This document shows positions 1-10,813 of a stretch of 64,000 bases of DNA, piece after piece (the first letter of the stretch is position 1; every line of letters starts with the position of its first letter). The DNA is taken from NCBI RefSeq assembly GCF_947497915.1, contig NZ_CANMIJ010000001.1, positions 597,501-661,500 on the forward strand, written 5' to 3'. The notes below the pieces were generated by a model. That model was not told the DNA's origin. It ran no database searches and worked only from the letters and a program-made list of their open reading frames with translations. Source of the stretch: an uncultured Erythrobacter sp. GTDB taxonomy: Bacteria > Pseudomonadota > Alphaproteobacteria > Sphingomonadales > Sphingomonadaceae. Both the position numbers and the translations under genes were made by a program.

Positions 1-445
1 GGGCGGGATGCAGGAAGGCGACCGATCCGGCACGCTTTCGCCTGCTTTAGTGGCGGGCATGGGCGCAGCAGCGCATCTCGCGAAAGAACAACGCCAGCGC
101 GATGGCGAGCACATCCTGGACCTATGGAATCGCGCCCGCGAACTGTTCAACGATTGGGAAATCAACGGCAGCGAAGATGCACGTTGGCAGGGCAATCTCA
201 ACATGCGGCGGCACGGTCTCGACGTAAATCGTCTGATGTCTGAATGCCGCAATGTGATGTTTTCAGCAGGCAGTGCGTGCGCCAGTGGGTCTGGCAAGAC
301 CAGCCATGTCCTGAAAGCCATCGGGCTGACAGACGCGCAGGCGAAAAGCTCCATCCGCGTCGGTTTTGGGCGCTACACCACGATGGAGCAGCTCGAAGAA
401 GGCGCGGCTGCGATCAACGCGGCGGTAAAGGATCAAGGACTTTGA
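1..445 (+). CDS. Cysteine desulfurase / class V aminotransferase, C-terminal fragment cut by window edge
   Basis: MSECRNVMFSAGSACASGSGKTSHVLKAIG...SIRVGFGRYTTMEQLE matches the C-terminal catalytic-Cys region of NifS/IscS-like enzymes; 5' end lies outside the window. Confidence 0.85.
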   Translation, partial: GGMQEGDRSGTLSPALVAGMGAAAHLAKEQRQRDGEHILDLWNRARELFNDWEINGSEDARWQGNLNMRRHGLDVNRLMSECRNVMFSAGSACASGSGKTSHVLKAIGLTDAQAKSSIRVGFGRYTTMEQLEEGAAAINAAVKDQGL

Positions 446-789
446 CGAATACCGGCGGTATCGCTGTCACCTTTGTCGATCCGCGCGGAAATGCGGTTGA
501 GGCAAGCGGCGAGACTGGCGACAGCTTGTTGCGCGTCGGTCAGGCTGCGGGTCTGCCGCTGGAGGGGACGTGCGAGGGACAAATGGCATGCTCGACATGC
601 CATGTAATCGTCGCCGCCGAATGGTTCGACAAGCTGACCGAGGCTTCCGAAGAGGAAGAGGACATGCTCGATTTCGCGGCGGGCGCACGACGCACCAGCC
701 GGCTTTCCTGCCAAATCGATCTTACGCCGGAGCTGGACGGCCTAACCGTCAGCGTGCCGCCCGAAAGCAACGATGCCCGAAAAATGTAG
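442..789 (+). CDS. 2Fe-2S ferredoxin
   Basis: CEGQMACSTCHVIV...RLSCQIDLTPELDGLTV is the adrenodoxin-type [2Fe-2S] signature; TTG start at 442 overlaps the upstream stop. Confidence 0.9.
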   Translation: MTNTGGIAVTFVDPRGNAVEASGETGDSLLRVGQAAGLPLEGTCEGQMACSTCHVIVAAEWFDKLTEASEEEEDMLDFAAGARRTSRLSCQIDLTPELDGLTVSVPPESNDARKM

Positions 790-806
790 GCGCAAACTTA
801 GACGCA

Positions 807-3443
807 TTATCGCACCCGGGACGGCGCGATAATCACGGCGTTGGCCAGCATCAAATCCAGCCCGTCGAGAAATGCGCGCGTCGTGGGATCATGCGCAAAG
901 GCAATCGTCATGCCCTGTCCGCTCGGCTGCGCCATCAGATACGGTTTGAACGCCATTTGCCGCCGGTTTTCATCCCAGACATAGCCGCTCGCGATCAAAT
1001 CATCGGCGGCTGCAAATCGCATAACATTGGTGCCGGTGCCGCGATCAAGCGGCGTGAATATCTGCGAACCTTCGGCCAGCACAACCGCGCCTTTGTCATA
1101 CCCCGCGGAAAGGAAGTGATCCTTATCGGCGACTGTGTTTAATAGCGCGCCGGGCAGAGCATCGGGTAGCGCAGACTGGTTCTGAATCGCTTCGCGGTAA
1201 TCGCTTTCGCTTTCAAATTCGCGGCCCTCGGCTAGGGCAGGAGCCTCGCCGCCTTCACCGTCCTTTCCCTCGGCAGGATCAAGACCAAGCGCCGCCTCGC
1301 GCTTGATGGCCAAAAGAGGGCTATCCCCGCTCGCAAAAGCGCCAAGCGAGCCTTCGAATGTGACGAGTACACCGCCGCCTTTGACGAAAGTGTGTATCGT
1401 TTCGATACCGCCTTCGCCGAGTGTGCTGGCGGGATTGCCATGCGGCACAATCACCACGTCATAATCCGACAGATCGGCGCGGGCGAAACGGTTTGTGCGG
1501 ATCGGTACCACCGGCAGTCCAAGGCGCTGCTCCAACACATATCGCGTGGCGCCCGCACTCAATTGAGAAATGCCATCGTCCCATGCAATCGCGACCTTAG
1601 GCAGGGTAAGGCGGACAAAGCTTTCACTGCCAAGGTTCGGCCCGTCCTCGACCCAGCTGGAATCGAGCGCCACAGTATGCGCGCCGATTTCCCGCGCCAG
1701 TTCGCCAAGCCGCGCCATTTTGCCCGCATCATTGGCGGCGTTGGGGAACAGCACCGTGCCGCGCGGATAATCGCGACCATCTTTTGTAAAAGCGGTGTCG
1801 GTGACGCGGCCTTCGATCCCTTCGCGCAAAGCGAGGGTGACGAGGCGCGCTTGCCCGCTATCGGTCCACGGAACGGCCACAGCAAAGCTGCCTGATCCGT
1901 CGGTTTTGGAAGCGATAGGCGCTTCTGCGGAAAGCGCATTGCCGGACACCGCGCCGCTGCAAAGGTTCACGTCGAGGCCAGACATATAGCCGACCGACCA
2001 TGCGGTTACGTCGTAGAGCTCATGCCGCAAATCGCGTGAGCGGCGGGCCTCTTGCTTTTGCAAAAAGTCGCTGGCCAGCGGCGTATCTTTGTCTAACAAG
2101 CTGCGCACAAGCCGCGCGGCTGGCTGAGCCTGCGAGACGGCGAGATAACCATTCGGGTAGCTGCGGCCGCACGCGCTAACCGGCCCGTCGCGGCGCACAA
2201 CAGTGATACCCTGCGCGACAAGTCGGCGGCCCAGCGCCTCTGCATTCCAGCGCCTCTCAGACAGATCAATCACATAGGTTCCGCGTCCGGCCGCGCCGTT
2301 AGCATTGCTGGAACGGTACTGCGCATAATCCGACAAAAAACGATCTGCATTCATCGCCACGGCCTCTGATGTTGAGAAGCTGGCGATGAAGTGATTGCGC
2401 ACGGTGTCCGCGTAAGTCAGCTCTGTTCCATCGCGGCGCTCCCATACGAGGCCGCGCGATGATCCTTGTTCATACGTGCTGCCGATCGCGCCCTGATGCG
2501 CGTTCCATGTGTCGCCATATCCGGGGTAGAATAGGTCATAGACCTCGCGGGTGAAATATGGCTCCCCCATCCGATCAAACCACGCTGCGTTGTTGCGCCC
2601 GATCAGTTCATAGGATTGGCGTTGGCGAGAGGTGATGTTGGGGTTGAGCGGGCGGGCGGCGGGGCTGAAGAAATATGTGTCGTCGCCGTTCATCTCATGG
2701 ATGTCGACCACCACAACAGGGCTCCATTGCCGGATCGCTGCGACTTTGCCGCGCGTTTCCGGCTGGCTCAGCGTGAACCAATCGCGGTTAAGATCGAACA
2801 TGTAGTGATTGACGCGCCCACTCGGCCACGTCTCGTCATGCTCTGCGGCTTGACGGTCGCCCGATGGAGCGATGCCAAGAGCGCCGCGGAAATGGTTCAC
2901 GAACCGCGCGCGGCCATCGGGATTTTGCATCGGATCGAGAACCACGATGGTCTCGCGAAGGATTTGCTGCGCACGCTCGTCACCCTGCGCGGCCAGCAGG
3001 TGATAGGCCATCATCAATGACGCATCGGTGGAGGAAATCTCGTTCCCGTGAACACCATATGTCAGCCACGTCACCGGCAGGGCATCGCCGTTGCTCGTGC
3101 GGCCCGTAGCGATGTTTGCAAGGTCGGCTTTGATCGCATCAATACGCGCCATATTTTCCGGCGCAGTGAGGATCACGTAATTGAGCGAGCGGCCTTCCCA
3201 GCTTTTCGCATATTCGACCATCTTCATCCGGTCAGGAGCGGCTTTGGCCAGAGCCCTAAGGTAAGCGAGCGTTTCATCGGGTGAACTGATCCGAGTGCCG
3301 GGTTCGTGCCCGACAGTCTCCGTCAATGTGGGGATCGCGGGATCAAATTCTCCCTCGAGGAAAGATTGCGCCTGTGCGGTGCTTGCCAGTGCGAGCGCCG
3401 CTGCCAATCCGGCAAGTAACTTTCCCCAAAACGCGCCGCCCAT
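807..3443 (-). CDS. Secreted M14-family zinc carboxypeptidase-like protein
   Basis: Signal peptide MGGAFWGKLLAGLAAALALASTAQAQ; GVHGNEISS and DIHEMNGDDTYFFSP zinc-site motifs; start trimmed from 3497. Confidence 0.85.
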   Translation of the reverse strand: MGGAFWGKLLAGLAAALALASTAQAQSFLEGEFDPAIPTLTETVGHEPGTRISSPDETLAYLRALAKAAPDRMKMVEYAKSWEGRSLNYVILTAPENMARIDAIKADLANIATGRTSNGDALPVTWLTYGVHGNEISSTDASLMMAYHLLAAQGDERAQQILRETIVVLDPMQNPDGRARFVNHFRGALGIAPSGDRQAAEHDETWPSGRVNHYMFDLNRDWFTLSQPETRGKVAAIRQWSPVVVVDIHEMNGDDTYFFSPAARPLNPNITSRQRQSYELIGRNNAAWFDRMGEPYFTREVYDLFYPGYGDTWNAHQGAIGSTYEQGSSRGLVWERRDGTELTYADTVRNHFIASFSTSEAVAMNADRFLSDYAQYRSSNANGAAGRGTYVIDLSERRWNAEALGRRLVAQGITVVRRDGPVSACGRSYPNGYLAVSQAQPAARLVRSLLDKDTPLASDFLQKQEARRSRDLRHELYDVTAWSVGYMSGLDVNLCSGAVSGNALSAEAPIASKTDGSGSFAVAVPWTDSGQARLVTLALREGIEGRVTDTAFTKDGRDYPRGTVLFPNAANDAGKMARLGELAREIGAHTVALDSSWVEDGPNLGSESFVRLTLPKVAIAWDDGISQLSAGATRYVLEQRLGLPVVPIRTNRFARADLSDYDVVIVPHGNPASTLGEGGIETIHTFVKGGGVLVTFEGSLGAFASGDSPLLAIKREAALGLDPAEGKDGEGGEAPALAEGREFESESDYREAIQNQSALPDALPGALLNTVADKDHFLSAGYDKGAVVLAEGSQIFTPLDRGTGTNVMRFAAADDLIASGYVWDENRRQMAFKPYLMAQPSGQGMTIAFAHDPTTRAFLDGLDLMLANAVIIAPSRVR

Positions 3444-3515
3444 AATGTCACCTGTGTTTGAATGTACTGGCGAATGTTCTCCACCAAGCCCCCGCACGGG
3501 TCAACCATAAGAAAA

Positions 3516-3541
3516 CCCCGCCGCGCAGATGCACGGCGGGG
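3516..3541 (-). terminator. Hairpin plus T-run in the leader of the M14 gene (terminator or attenuator-like)
   Basis: CCCCGCCG (3516-3523) pairs with CGGCGGGG (3534-3541); minus strand continues GTTTTC. Confidence 0.5.
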
Positions 3542-3717
3542 CCCTCGAACCAGCCAAATGACGGGAGGCCATGACCGGTTTGATGCAAGATACGCACTCA
3601 GGGGCAGATCGGATGCGTTAGGCAATGGCGGGCGGGGCATTGCAGTGTTAAGGGGTGCCGCACCAGCGGCGGCTATGCATCCGCGATCCTCGGACTTTTT
3701 TAAGGCATGATCCCAAG

Positions 3718-4485
3718 ATGACATTGCAAGACCGCGCAAAGGCGATTGTTAAAGCACGCTGGTTTGAACGTTTTATTGTGACCATCATCGTGATCAACGC
3801 GATTGGCCTTGGTCTGGAAACTTCACCCACGGCAATGGACGCCGCAGGCGGTCTGATCCGTCAGCTTGATAAAGTCGCGATTGCCATTTTCGTGGCGGAG
3901 TTGCTGCTGAAATTCTTCGCCTACAGGCTGGCATTTTTCCGCAATGGCTGGAACGTGTTCGACCTGGCGATTGTCAGCGCGGCCTTGATCCCGGCGGGCG
4001 AGCAATTCTCCGTCTTGCGCGCGCTGCGTATCCTGCGCGCGCTCAGGCTCATCTCTGTCGTGCCCAGCATGCGTAAGGTGATCGTCGGCTTGTTTAGCGC
4101 GATCCCCAGCATCGGTACGGTGATCGTGATGCTGCTGCTGTTGTTTTATATCAGCGCGGTGATGGCGACGAAGCTGTTCGGAGACGCCTTCCCCGAATGG
4201 TTCGGAACGCTGGGCGCATCGCTTTATTCGCTGTTCCAGATCATGACGCTGGAAAGCTGGTCTATGGGCATCGTGCGGCCTGTGATGGAGGTCTATCCGT
4301 ATGCCTGGGCGTTCTTCGTTCCGTTCATCCTCGTCACCAGCTTTATCGTCCTAAACCTGTTTATTGGTGTGATCGTCAACGCCATGGCCGAAGCCACGGA
4401 AGATGACGCTCATGGTGAGCGTGAAATGATAATCGAAGAACTGCGCGCGCTCAGGGGCGAGATTGAGAAAATGCGGGAGCGGTAA
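3718..4485 (+). CDS. Voltage-gated sodium channel, NaChBac/NavAb-like ion transporter
   Basis: S4-like FSVLRALRILRALRLISVVPSMRKV; pore TLESWSMG; C-terminal coiled coil. Confidence 0.92.
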   Translation: MTLQDRAKAIVKARWFERFIVTIIVINAIGLGLETSPTAMDAAGGLIRQLDKVAIAIFVAELLLKFFAYRLAFFRNGWNVFDLAIVSAALIPAGEQFSVLRALRILRALRLISVVPSMRKVIVGLFSAIPSIGTVIVMLLLLFYISAVMATKLFGDAFPEWFGTLGASLYSLFQIMTLESWSMGIVRPVMEVYPYAWAFFVPFILVTSFIVLNLFIGVIVNAMAEATEDDAHGEREMIIEELRALRGEIEKMRER

Positions 4486-4561
4486 GGGGTTAAACGTGGC
4501 TGCGTCCGCTAACGACCCAATTGCGGACATCAGGTTACCAATTCCCTAGACGGCGAATTTT

Positions 4562-5377
4562 TTGTTGCGCTATGTCTGTGTGGCCATGCCATCTGAACTC
4601 ATGTCTTTCTCAATCTACCCAATCAGCCAGGCCACGACGGCTACGTTTGCTGAGCTCTATTTCCGGCTGACATTCTTGTTCTTCGTGGAAACAGGTTCAA
4701 AGCGCGTTCTCACGCATGATGGCAAGGAATTGATCGGTGAAGAGGGGGACGTGTTTGTCTTCCCGCCTGGATCAATTGTGACGATGGAAAATCGCCCACG
4801 ATTAACCGAGAGCTACAGAGCCACGGGCATAAGCTATTCTCAGGAACTGATCGATCTTGCCGCTCAAAGTGTTAACGGTGTCGCGCCCAGTCACGGCCCG
4901 CAATTGCTGAAATCCAATCCGGATGAAAGCAAGCGTATACTGGCCCCCATCAAGGCGGGGATGACACAAGGGAAGCTCCCTCAACCCGTACTCACGCACC
5001 GCCAGTTGGAGCCGATCATTTGGCTGCAAAGCCACGGTATCCAGCTCCAAAAGTCGACCACGCTAGATCCGATTGCATCTGTACGTCAGCTGATCGAAAC
5101 AGACTTGGCGCATCCATGGCAGGCGAGTGAGATTTCGCGAGCGCTTGGCATGTCACAGCCAACTATGCGGCGGCGCTTGAGTGAAGCTGGGCAAGGCTTT
5201 GCGAAAATTCTGCTATTTACACGGTTGGAGCGGGGTTTGACCTTGCTGCAAACATCGAGCAAGCCGATCACGCAGATCGCCTATGAATGCGGTTTTAAAA
5301 CACCAGCGCATTTCTCTGACGCTTTCAAGAAACGCTTTGGTATTCGGCCAAAAGATATCCGAACTCCGGCAAAATGA
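4562..5377 (+). CDS. AraC-family transcriptional regulator
   Basis: C-terminal HTH: ISRALGMSQPTMRRRLSEAG...ITQIAYECGFKTPAHFSDAFKKRFGIRPKDIR; a later start is possible. Confidence 0.88.
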   Translation: MLRYVCVAMPSELMSFSIYPISQATTATFAELYFRLTFLFFVETGSKRVLTHDGKELIGEEGDVFVFPPGSIVTMENRPRLTESYRATGISYSQELIDLAAQSVNGVAPSHGPQLLKSNPDESKRILAPIKAGMTQGKLPQPVLTHRQLEPIIWLQSHGIQLQKSTTLDPIASVRQLIETDLAHPWQASEISRALGMSQPTMRRRLSEAGQGFAKILLFTRLERGLTLLQTSSKPITQIAYECGFKTPAHFSDAFKKRFGIRPKDIRTPAK

Positions 5378-5474
5378 GCGAAATTCGATAGTTTTCGAAC
5401 GTCATCCGGAAGCGGGACCAATCCTGACGAGTAGTTTGCACTCATCGCAATCAGACACTTTGAAAGGATATACA

Positions 5475-6008
5475 ATGAAGACTATCTCAAAAATTGCCGC
5501 AACACTCGCATTGGCCAGCATGACAAGCCCTGCGCTAGCCGACGGGTTCACTCTAACAAGCCCTGACATTGCAGAGGGCGCGCAACTGGATAGCAACCAC
5601 GTGTTCCAAGGCTTTGGCTGTGAGGGCGGAAATGTCGCACCAGCGCTCAATTGGTCAGGCGCGCCAGAAGGCACCAAGAGCTTTGCCGTGACCGTGTACG
5701 ATCCGGATGCTCCAACGGGATCAGGATGGTGGCATTGGTTTGCGATCAATATTCCTGCTGACGCAACAGGCATATCTCCAGCCTCGCCGCTTCACTCATC
5801 TGTCACTGAATTGCGCAACGATTACGGCGCGACCGGGTTTGGCGGAGCCTGCCCACCCGAAGGAGAGGTCCATCGGTATCAGTTCACGGTGCATGCTCTA
5901 TCGACGACCCTCGAACTCGAAGGCAATGTCAGCAACGCCCTTGCAGGCTTTATGGTGAACGCAAACACGATTGCATCGGATACAATTACCGCTGTTTATG
6001 CGCGTTAA
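5475..6008 (+). CDS. YbhB/YbcL (PEBP, Raf kinase inhibitor-like) family protein with signal peptide
   Basis: DPDAPTGSGWWHWFAINIP and GGACPPEGEVHRYQFTVHAL PEBP motifs; signal peptide MKTISKIAATLALASMTSPALA. Confidence 0.9.
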   Translation: MKTISKIAATLALASMTSPALADGFTLTSPDIAEGAQLDSNHVFQGFGCEGGNVAPALNWSGAPEGTKSFAVTVYDPDAPTGSGWWHWFAINIPADATGISPASPLHSSVTELRNDYGATGFGGACPPEGEVHRYQFTVHALSTTLELEGNVSNALAGFMVNANTIASDTITAVYAR

Positions 6009-6027
6009 GTTGCTTGTGATGTTGGAG

Positions 6028-6059
6028 CCGCCAGCGCCAAGATGTGACGGCGCTGGCGG
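6028..6059 (+). terminator. Perfect 11-bp inverted repeat downstream of the PEBP gene, no T-tract
   Basis: CCGCCAGCGCC-N10-GGCGCTGGCGG. Confidence 0.4.
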
Positions 6060-6430
6060 AAACAGATTGGCTAGGGGCAAACTTCTAAGATGCTCAAACG
6101 TCCGCTTTCCACCCCAAACTCAGTCATACAGCCCACATTTCCTACATCGCTGCAGAACGCTACCCAAGCCGCGGCTCTTTCAATTCGTCGATGTTTGTCT
6201 TCACGCCAAAACTGCGCGCGTATGGGTCCGCCAATGTTGGACAAGTGTCGAGCATGCCCAGCCTGGTGATTCTTCAATAAAAACAAAATAGTAACTCCTG
6301 TCCACGCACTTAACATGTTGGGCAATGTGCCAAGTGCTTCCAACGGCGAGGTGAGCGCCCCTTAGCCACCCTCTCCAATCCTGTGGAAACGCCTCTCCCA
6401 TGCTGGGACGCTCGTTGCTAAGCCTGCGCC

Positions 6431-8725
6431 ATGTCCGAGACTGATACTACTGACGATTCTGATCCGTTCGACGCGATTGTTGATGCGCCGTTTGATGCTG
6501 CGCTGTCCGAACGGTATCTCGTTTATGCGCTTTCGACGATCACCGCGCGCTCGTTGCCCGATCTGCGCGACGGGCTGAAACCGGTTCACCGGCGGCTGCT
6601 TTGGACGATGCGCCAGTTAAAGCTGGACCCGTCCAACACATTCAAGAAATCCGCCCGCGTCGTGGGTGAGGTGATCGGTAAATATCACCCGCATGGTGAT
6701 ACCGCGGCGTATGACGCAATGGTCCGCCTCGCTCAGGATTTCTCGCTTCGATACCCTCTGGTCGAGGGGCAGGGGAACTTCGGCAATATCGATGGCGATA
6801 ATGCCGCCGCCTATCGTTACACAGAGGCCCGCCTGACCAAGACGGCAATGCATCTGATGGACGGTCTGGACGCGGGCACGGTTGATTTCATCCCGACCTA
6901 TAATGGTGAGGAAGAAGAGCCCGAATTGATGCCGGGTCTGTTCCCGAACCTGCTTGCCAATGGCGCCAGCGGGATCGCGGTTGGCATGGCGACCAATATC
7001 CCGTCGCACAACGTTGCGGAGATTATCGATTCCACGCTTGAGCTGATCGACAATCCGCATGTCGAACACGAGCGGCTGATGGAGATTTTCCAAGGGCCGG
7101 ACTTTCCCACAGGCGGCCAGATCATCGACAGCAAAGAGGTGGTTTCACAGGCCTATGCCACGGGACGCGGATCATTCAGGGTGCGCGGTGTTTTTGAAGC
7201 GCACGAGGCGGAAAAAGATGACGATAAGGCGGCTGGGATTGAGCGGCTGGGCGGCGGCCAGTGGCAGCTGGTTATCTCCGAAATTCCTTACCAGGTTGCA
7301 AAGGGAAAACTGATCGAACAGATCGCTCAGGCGATTGCAGATAAGAAGCTGCCGATCCTCGAAGATGTGCGCGATGAGAGCGACGAAACGATCCGCATCG
7401 TGCTTGTCCCGAAAAGCCGCAATGTCGATCCGGAATTGCTCAAAGAGAGCATTTTCAAGCTGACCGATATGGAAACGCGCTTTGGCCTGAACCTCAACGT
7501 GCTCGACGCGACGCGTACGCCGATGGTGATGGGGCTGAAAGAGCTGCTGCAGAATTGGACAGCGGCGCAGATCGAGATTTTGCAGCGCCGCACGCAGCAC
7601 CGGCTGGATCAGATTGCGCGGCGGCTGGAACTGGTTGAGGGCTACATCATTGCTTTCCTCAACCTCGACCGGGTGATTGAAATCATCCGTTACGAGGATG
7701 AACCCAAAGCGGTGATGATGGCGGAGTTCAAGCTCACCGATCGTCAGACCGAAGCGATCCTTAACATGCGGCTGCGCTCTCTGCGCAAGCTTGAAGAAAT
7801 GCAGTTGAAGCAGGAGCAGAATGAACTGCTGGCCGAGCAAGATGACCTGCAAAAACTGCTCGAAAGTCCGGCACGTCAGCGGACCCGTTTGAAAAAAGAT
7901 TTACGGGCTTTGCGCAAGGATTACGCCGAAGACACGAAGATTGGCGCGCGCCGTACGCGCATCGAAGAGGCAGAGCCTGCCGTTGAATTCTCTATGGATG
8001 CCATGATCGAGAAAGAGCCGGTCACGATCATTCTCAGCCAAAAAGGCTGGATCCGCGCAGCGAAAGGTCACGTCGATCTGGGCCAGGAATTCAAATATAA
8101 GGAAGGCGACGCGCTCGCCTTTATTTTGCACGCTCAAACGACAGACAAACTGCTGATCGCGGCGGGCAATGGCCGGTTCTACACGCTGGGCTGTGACAAA
8201 TTGCCGGGCGCGCGCGGATTTGGTGAGCCGGTGCGCACCATGATCGACCTTGAAGCGGATACGGGCATCGTTAAAATGCTGGTGCACAAAGCCGGCGGGA
8301 AACTGCTGCTGGCATCGACCATCGGCAAAGGCTTTGTTGCGGAAACGAACGAGCTGCTCGCCGAAACGCGCAAAGGCCGTCAGGTGGTCAACCTTAAAGG
8401 CAATGCCGAACTGCGCGTGATCCGCGAAATCGGAGCAGACGATGATCACGTCGCGTGTGTGGGTGACAACCGCAAACTGATCGTGTTCAACCTCGAAGAA
8501 ATGCCAATTATGGCGCGCGGGCAGGGGGTCATGATGCAGCGATACCGCGATGGCGGGCTGTCCGATGCGACCACGTTCAAGCTCGAAGACGGCCTAAGCT
8601 GGCAAATGGGCGGCGCCGGGGATCGCACCCGTACCGAAAATGAAATCTGGCAATGGAAGGTCGCGCGCAGCGCCGCTGGCCGATTGCCGCCTCAGGGCTT
8701 CCCCAAGAACAACCGTTTCGATTGA
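6431..8725 (+). CDS. parC: DNA topoisomerase IV subunit A
   Basis: [57 protein letters not shown]; full-length GyrA/ParC family. Confidence 0.95.
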   Translation: MSETDTTDDSDPFDAIVDAPFDAALSERYLVYALSTITARSLPDLRDGLKPVHRRLLWTMRQLKLDPSNTFKKSARVVGEVIGKYHPHGDTAAYDAMVRLAQDFSLRYPLVEGQGNFGNIDGDNAAAYRYTEARLTKTAMHLMDGLDAGTVDFIPTYNGEEEEPELMPGLFPNLLANGASGIAVGMATNIPSHNVAEIIDSTLELIDNPHVEHERLMEIFQGPDFPTGGQIIDSKEVVSQAYATGRGSFRVRGVFEAHEAEKDDDKAAGIERLGGGQWQLVISEIPYQVAKGKLIEQIAQAIADKKLPILEDVRDESDETIRIVLVPKSRNVDPELLKESIFKLTDMETRFGLNLNVLDATRTPMVMGLKELLQNWTAAQIEILQRRTQHRLDQIARRLELVEGYIIAFLNLDRVIEIIRYEDEPKAVMMAEFKLTDRQTEAILNMRLRSLRKLEEMQLKQEQNELLAEQDDLQKLLESPARQRTRLKKDLRALRKDYAEDTKIGARRTRIEEAEPAVEFSMDAMIEKEPVTIILSQKGWIRAAKGHVDLGQEFKYKEGDALAFILHAQTTDKLLIAAGNGRFYTLGCDKLPGARGFGEPVRTMIDLEADTGIVKMLVHKAGGKLLLASTIGKGFVAETNELLAETRKGRQVVNLKGNAELRVIREIGADDDHVACVGDNRKLIVFNLEEMPIMARGQGVMMQRYRDGGLSDATTFKLEDGLSWQMGGAGDRTRTENEIWQWKVARSAAGRLPPQGFPKNNRFD

Positions 8726-8735
8726 GGTTGATACA

Positions 8736-8775
8736 AAAAAGGCCGCGGCACCCATCGGTACCGCGGCCTTTTTGG
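8736..8775. terminator. Bidirectional intrinsic terminator between parC and a convergent gene
   Basis: AAAAAGGCCGCGG...CCGCGGCCTTTTT perfect inverted repeat with A/T tails on both sides. Confidence 0.88.
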
Positions 8776-8790
8776 TGTTTTCAGACCCGC

Positions 8791-9372
8791 TTATTCAGCA
8801 GCGTTGTCGGCCGTTTCAGCGGTGGCGGCTTCTTTCGCTGCAGCCTGCGCCGGTGTGAGGATTTCAGCGCCTTCTGGCACTGCGACGGTGTTCGCGGTGA
8901 GCTGTTCCAGCGAATAGAGCGCCATCAACGCGCCGTTGCCGTCCACTGCGAACGTGTCTTTCGTCAGAGTGACAATGCCGCCTTCGCGTTGAAGGATAAC
9001 GGTGCCTTCGCCATCTACGGTGTAGATGGTGCCCGCTGGCATGTTGTCTGCGCTGATCACGGCTGCGCCTGTGACGAGGGCCGCGTCAATTTTCGCGTCG
9101 GCTTCGGCTTTTTGTGCAGCCATCATGCCATCAATCTGCGCTTTGGTCGCATTGACGGTCCATTTGCCTTCGCGCTCAGCCAAAAGGTTGGCGGGCAGCG
9201 GCGCTTTGAATGATCCGGTGTCGACGGTCACGATGCCGCCTTCATTGCTTTCAACGGTGCCGATAGGAGCATCGTCATTGCCGAAAACTGTGGCGCCTGC
9301 GTCTTGCGCGTTGGCGGCAACCGGGGTGGCGGCCATTGCAGATGCGAGGATAGCCAGTTTTGCAAACTTCAT
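8791..9372 (-). CDS. Secreted hypothetical protein
   Basis: Signal peptide MKFAKLAILASAMAATPVAANAQ; duplicated GGIVT(V/L) segments; no family recognised. Confidence 0.75.
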   Translation of the reverse strand: MKFAKLAILASAMAATPVAANAQDAGATVFGNDDAPIGTVESNEGGIVTVDTGSFKAPLPANLLAEREGKWTVNATKAQIDGMMAAQKAEADAKIDAALVTGAAVISADNMPAGTIYTVDGEGTVILQREGGIVTLTKDTFAVDGNGALMALYSLEQLTANTVAVPEGAEILTPAQAAAKEAATAETADNAAE

Positions 9373-9619
9373 GTGATATTCTCTCCGTAACTCATTCTCG
9401 TCAGGTGGCCGCCGCAGAGGAGAGGGCAGCGCACGCATACATGGCGATGCAGCCCGAAAAACGGACCAGCAATGTGACGCCAAAAGCGGTGAATGCGCGC
9501 ACCGAACCAATGTCCGAAGCGCGCGAGGGTTCCCTAAGCAGGGTATGGCTGTGTGACAAGCACCCGGCCATTGATTGCTGTATGAAACACGCCGCGTGAA
9601 GGGAGCCTTAACGCAGGTG

Positions 9620-10813
9620 TCAAGTTTGCGGCAATTCCTCGCGCAGGATTTGCTGCACGCGCGCTTCGTCTGGGAAACCTTCGGCGACCCAGCGTCCCTC
9701 TACCGTCTTTAGGATGCGCGCAACCTCCGGCCCAGCAGCCACGCCGCGTTCAACAATGGCGCCGCCTTTCAAGGGCAACATCGGAGCGTCCCATTCGCGG
9801 ATCACAGTCGCATCGGCGCCTGCAAGCAACAGTCGGTGGGCCGCGATGGTGTTGCCTTCATGATAGGCGAGCGCCTTGGGCGCGTCGGTATCGCTGCCGA
9901 GGCGCGATGCCACACCGATCAGAACTGCGCGTTGGGCGCGCGAAAGGCGCAGTCGCGCTGCGACATCCGCGGCAACGTCGGGGGAGGGCGGCAGCAATGC
10001 AGATAAACGGCGTAAAGGATCGGGCGCGAACCCTTGCGCGGCTTCGCGGTCTATCACTTCGCGCATAATCTCGACATTGCGCAGGCTCGCCTCGGGCAAG
10101 ATTACCCTGAGTACGGCACGGTTGAACATACGTTCAACGGTTGCGCCGGAATCGGGCAGAGAAAGCAGCTTGAGCAGCTCATCCGCCACGCGTTCACGGC
10201 TTAATCCTTTAAGGGTGCTAGCCAGTTCGGTGCAGGCATCCTCTGCCTCGGCATCGAGTTCAGCGCCAAAGCGCGCCTGAAACCGGTAATAACGCAAGAT
10301 ACGAAGGTGATCCTCGGAAATCCGTTCACGGGCATCGCCGATGAAACGAACACGCCGCGCACCGAGATCATCAAGCCCGCCGAAATAGTCCGAAATTTCG
10401 AGTGTTTCTGGATGAGCGTAGAGCGCGTTGATGGTGAAATCGCGCCGTGCTGCATCTTCGCGCCAGTCGTTTGCGAACGAAACGGTAGCGCGGCGTCCAT
10501 CGGTTGAGACATCATGGCGCAGCGTTGTTATCTCGACAGGGCCATCCTCTAGCACGGCGGTGACAGTGCCGTGATCAATGCCGGTCGGAACGGTGCGGAT
10601 GCCCGCCATGGCGCAGCGATCCATCACTTCATCGGGCAAATGGGTCGTCGCGCAATCGACATCATGGACACCGACGCCAAGCAACGTGTCCCGGACAGCG
10701 CCGCCGACCCATCGGATATTCTCTCGGCCCAGTGCGTTTGTGAGCAGCCGCAAGCCTTCGCGGCGCGGCCAGTCCGCGCTTGTCAAAGAGCCGGGAAGTT
10801 CGGGCGCGCTCAT
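9620..10813 (-). CDS. cca: CCA tRNA nucleotidyltransferase / poly(A) polymerase family
   Basis: VGGAVRDTLLGVGVHDVDCAT; RRDFTINALYAHPETLEISDYFGGLDDLGARRVRFIGD. Confidence 0.92.
   Translation of the reverse strand: MSAPELPGSLTSADWPRREGLRLLTNALGRENIRWVGGAVRDTLLGVGVHDVDCATTHLPDEVMDRCAMAGIRTVPTGIDHGTVTAVLEDGPVEITTLRHDVSTDGRRATVSFANDWREDAARRDFTINALYAHPETLEISDYFGGLDDLGARRVRFIGDARERISEDHLRILRYYRFQARFGAELDAEAEDACTELASTLKGLSRERVADELLKLLSLPDSGATVERMFNRAVLRVILPEASLRNVEIMREVIDREAAQGFAPDPLRRLSALLPPSPDVAADVAARLRLSRAQRAVLIGVASRLGSDTDAPKALAYHEGNTIAAHRLLLAGADATVIREWDAPMLPLKGGAIVERGVAAGPEVARILKTVEGRWVAEGFPDEARVQQILREELPQT

Noticed and set aside
7172-7852. 226-aa minus-strand ORF opposite parC
   Set aside because: Shadow ORF within a conserved gene, composition driven by codon bias
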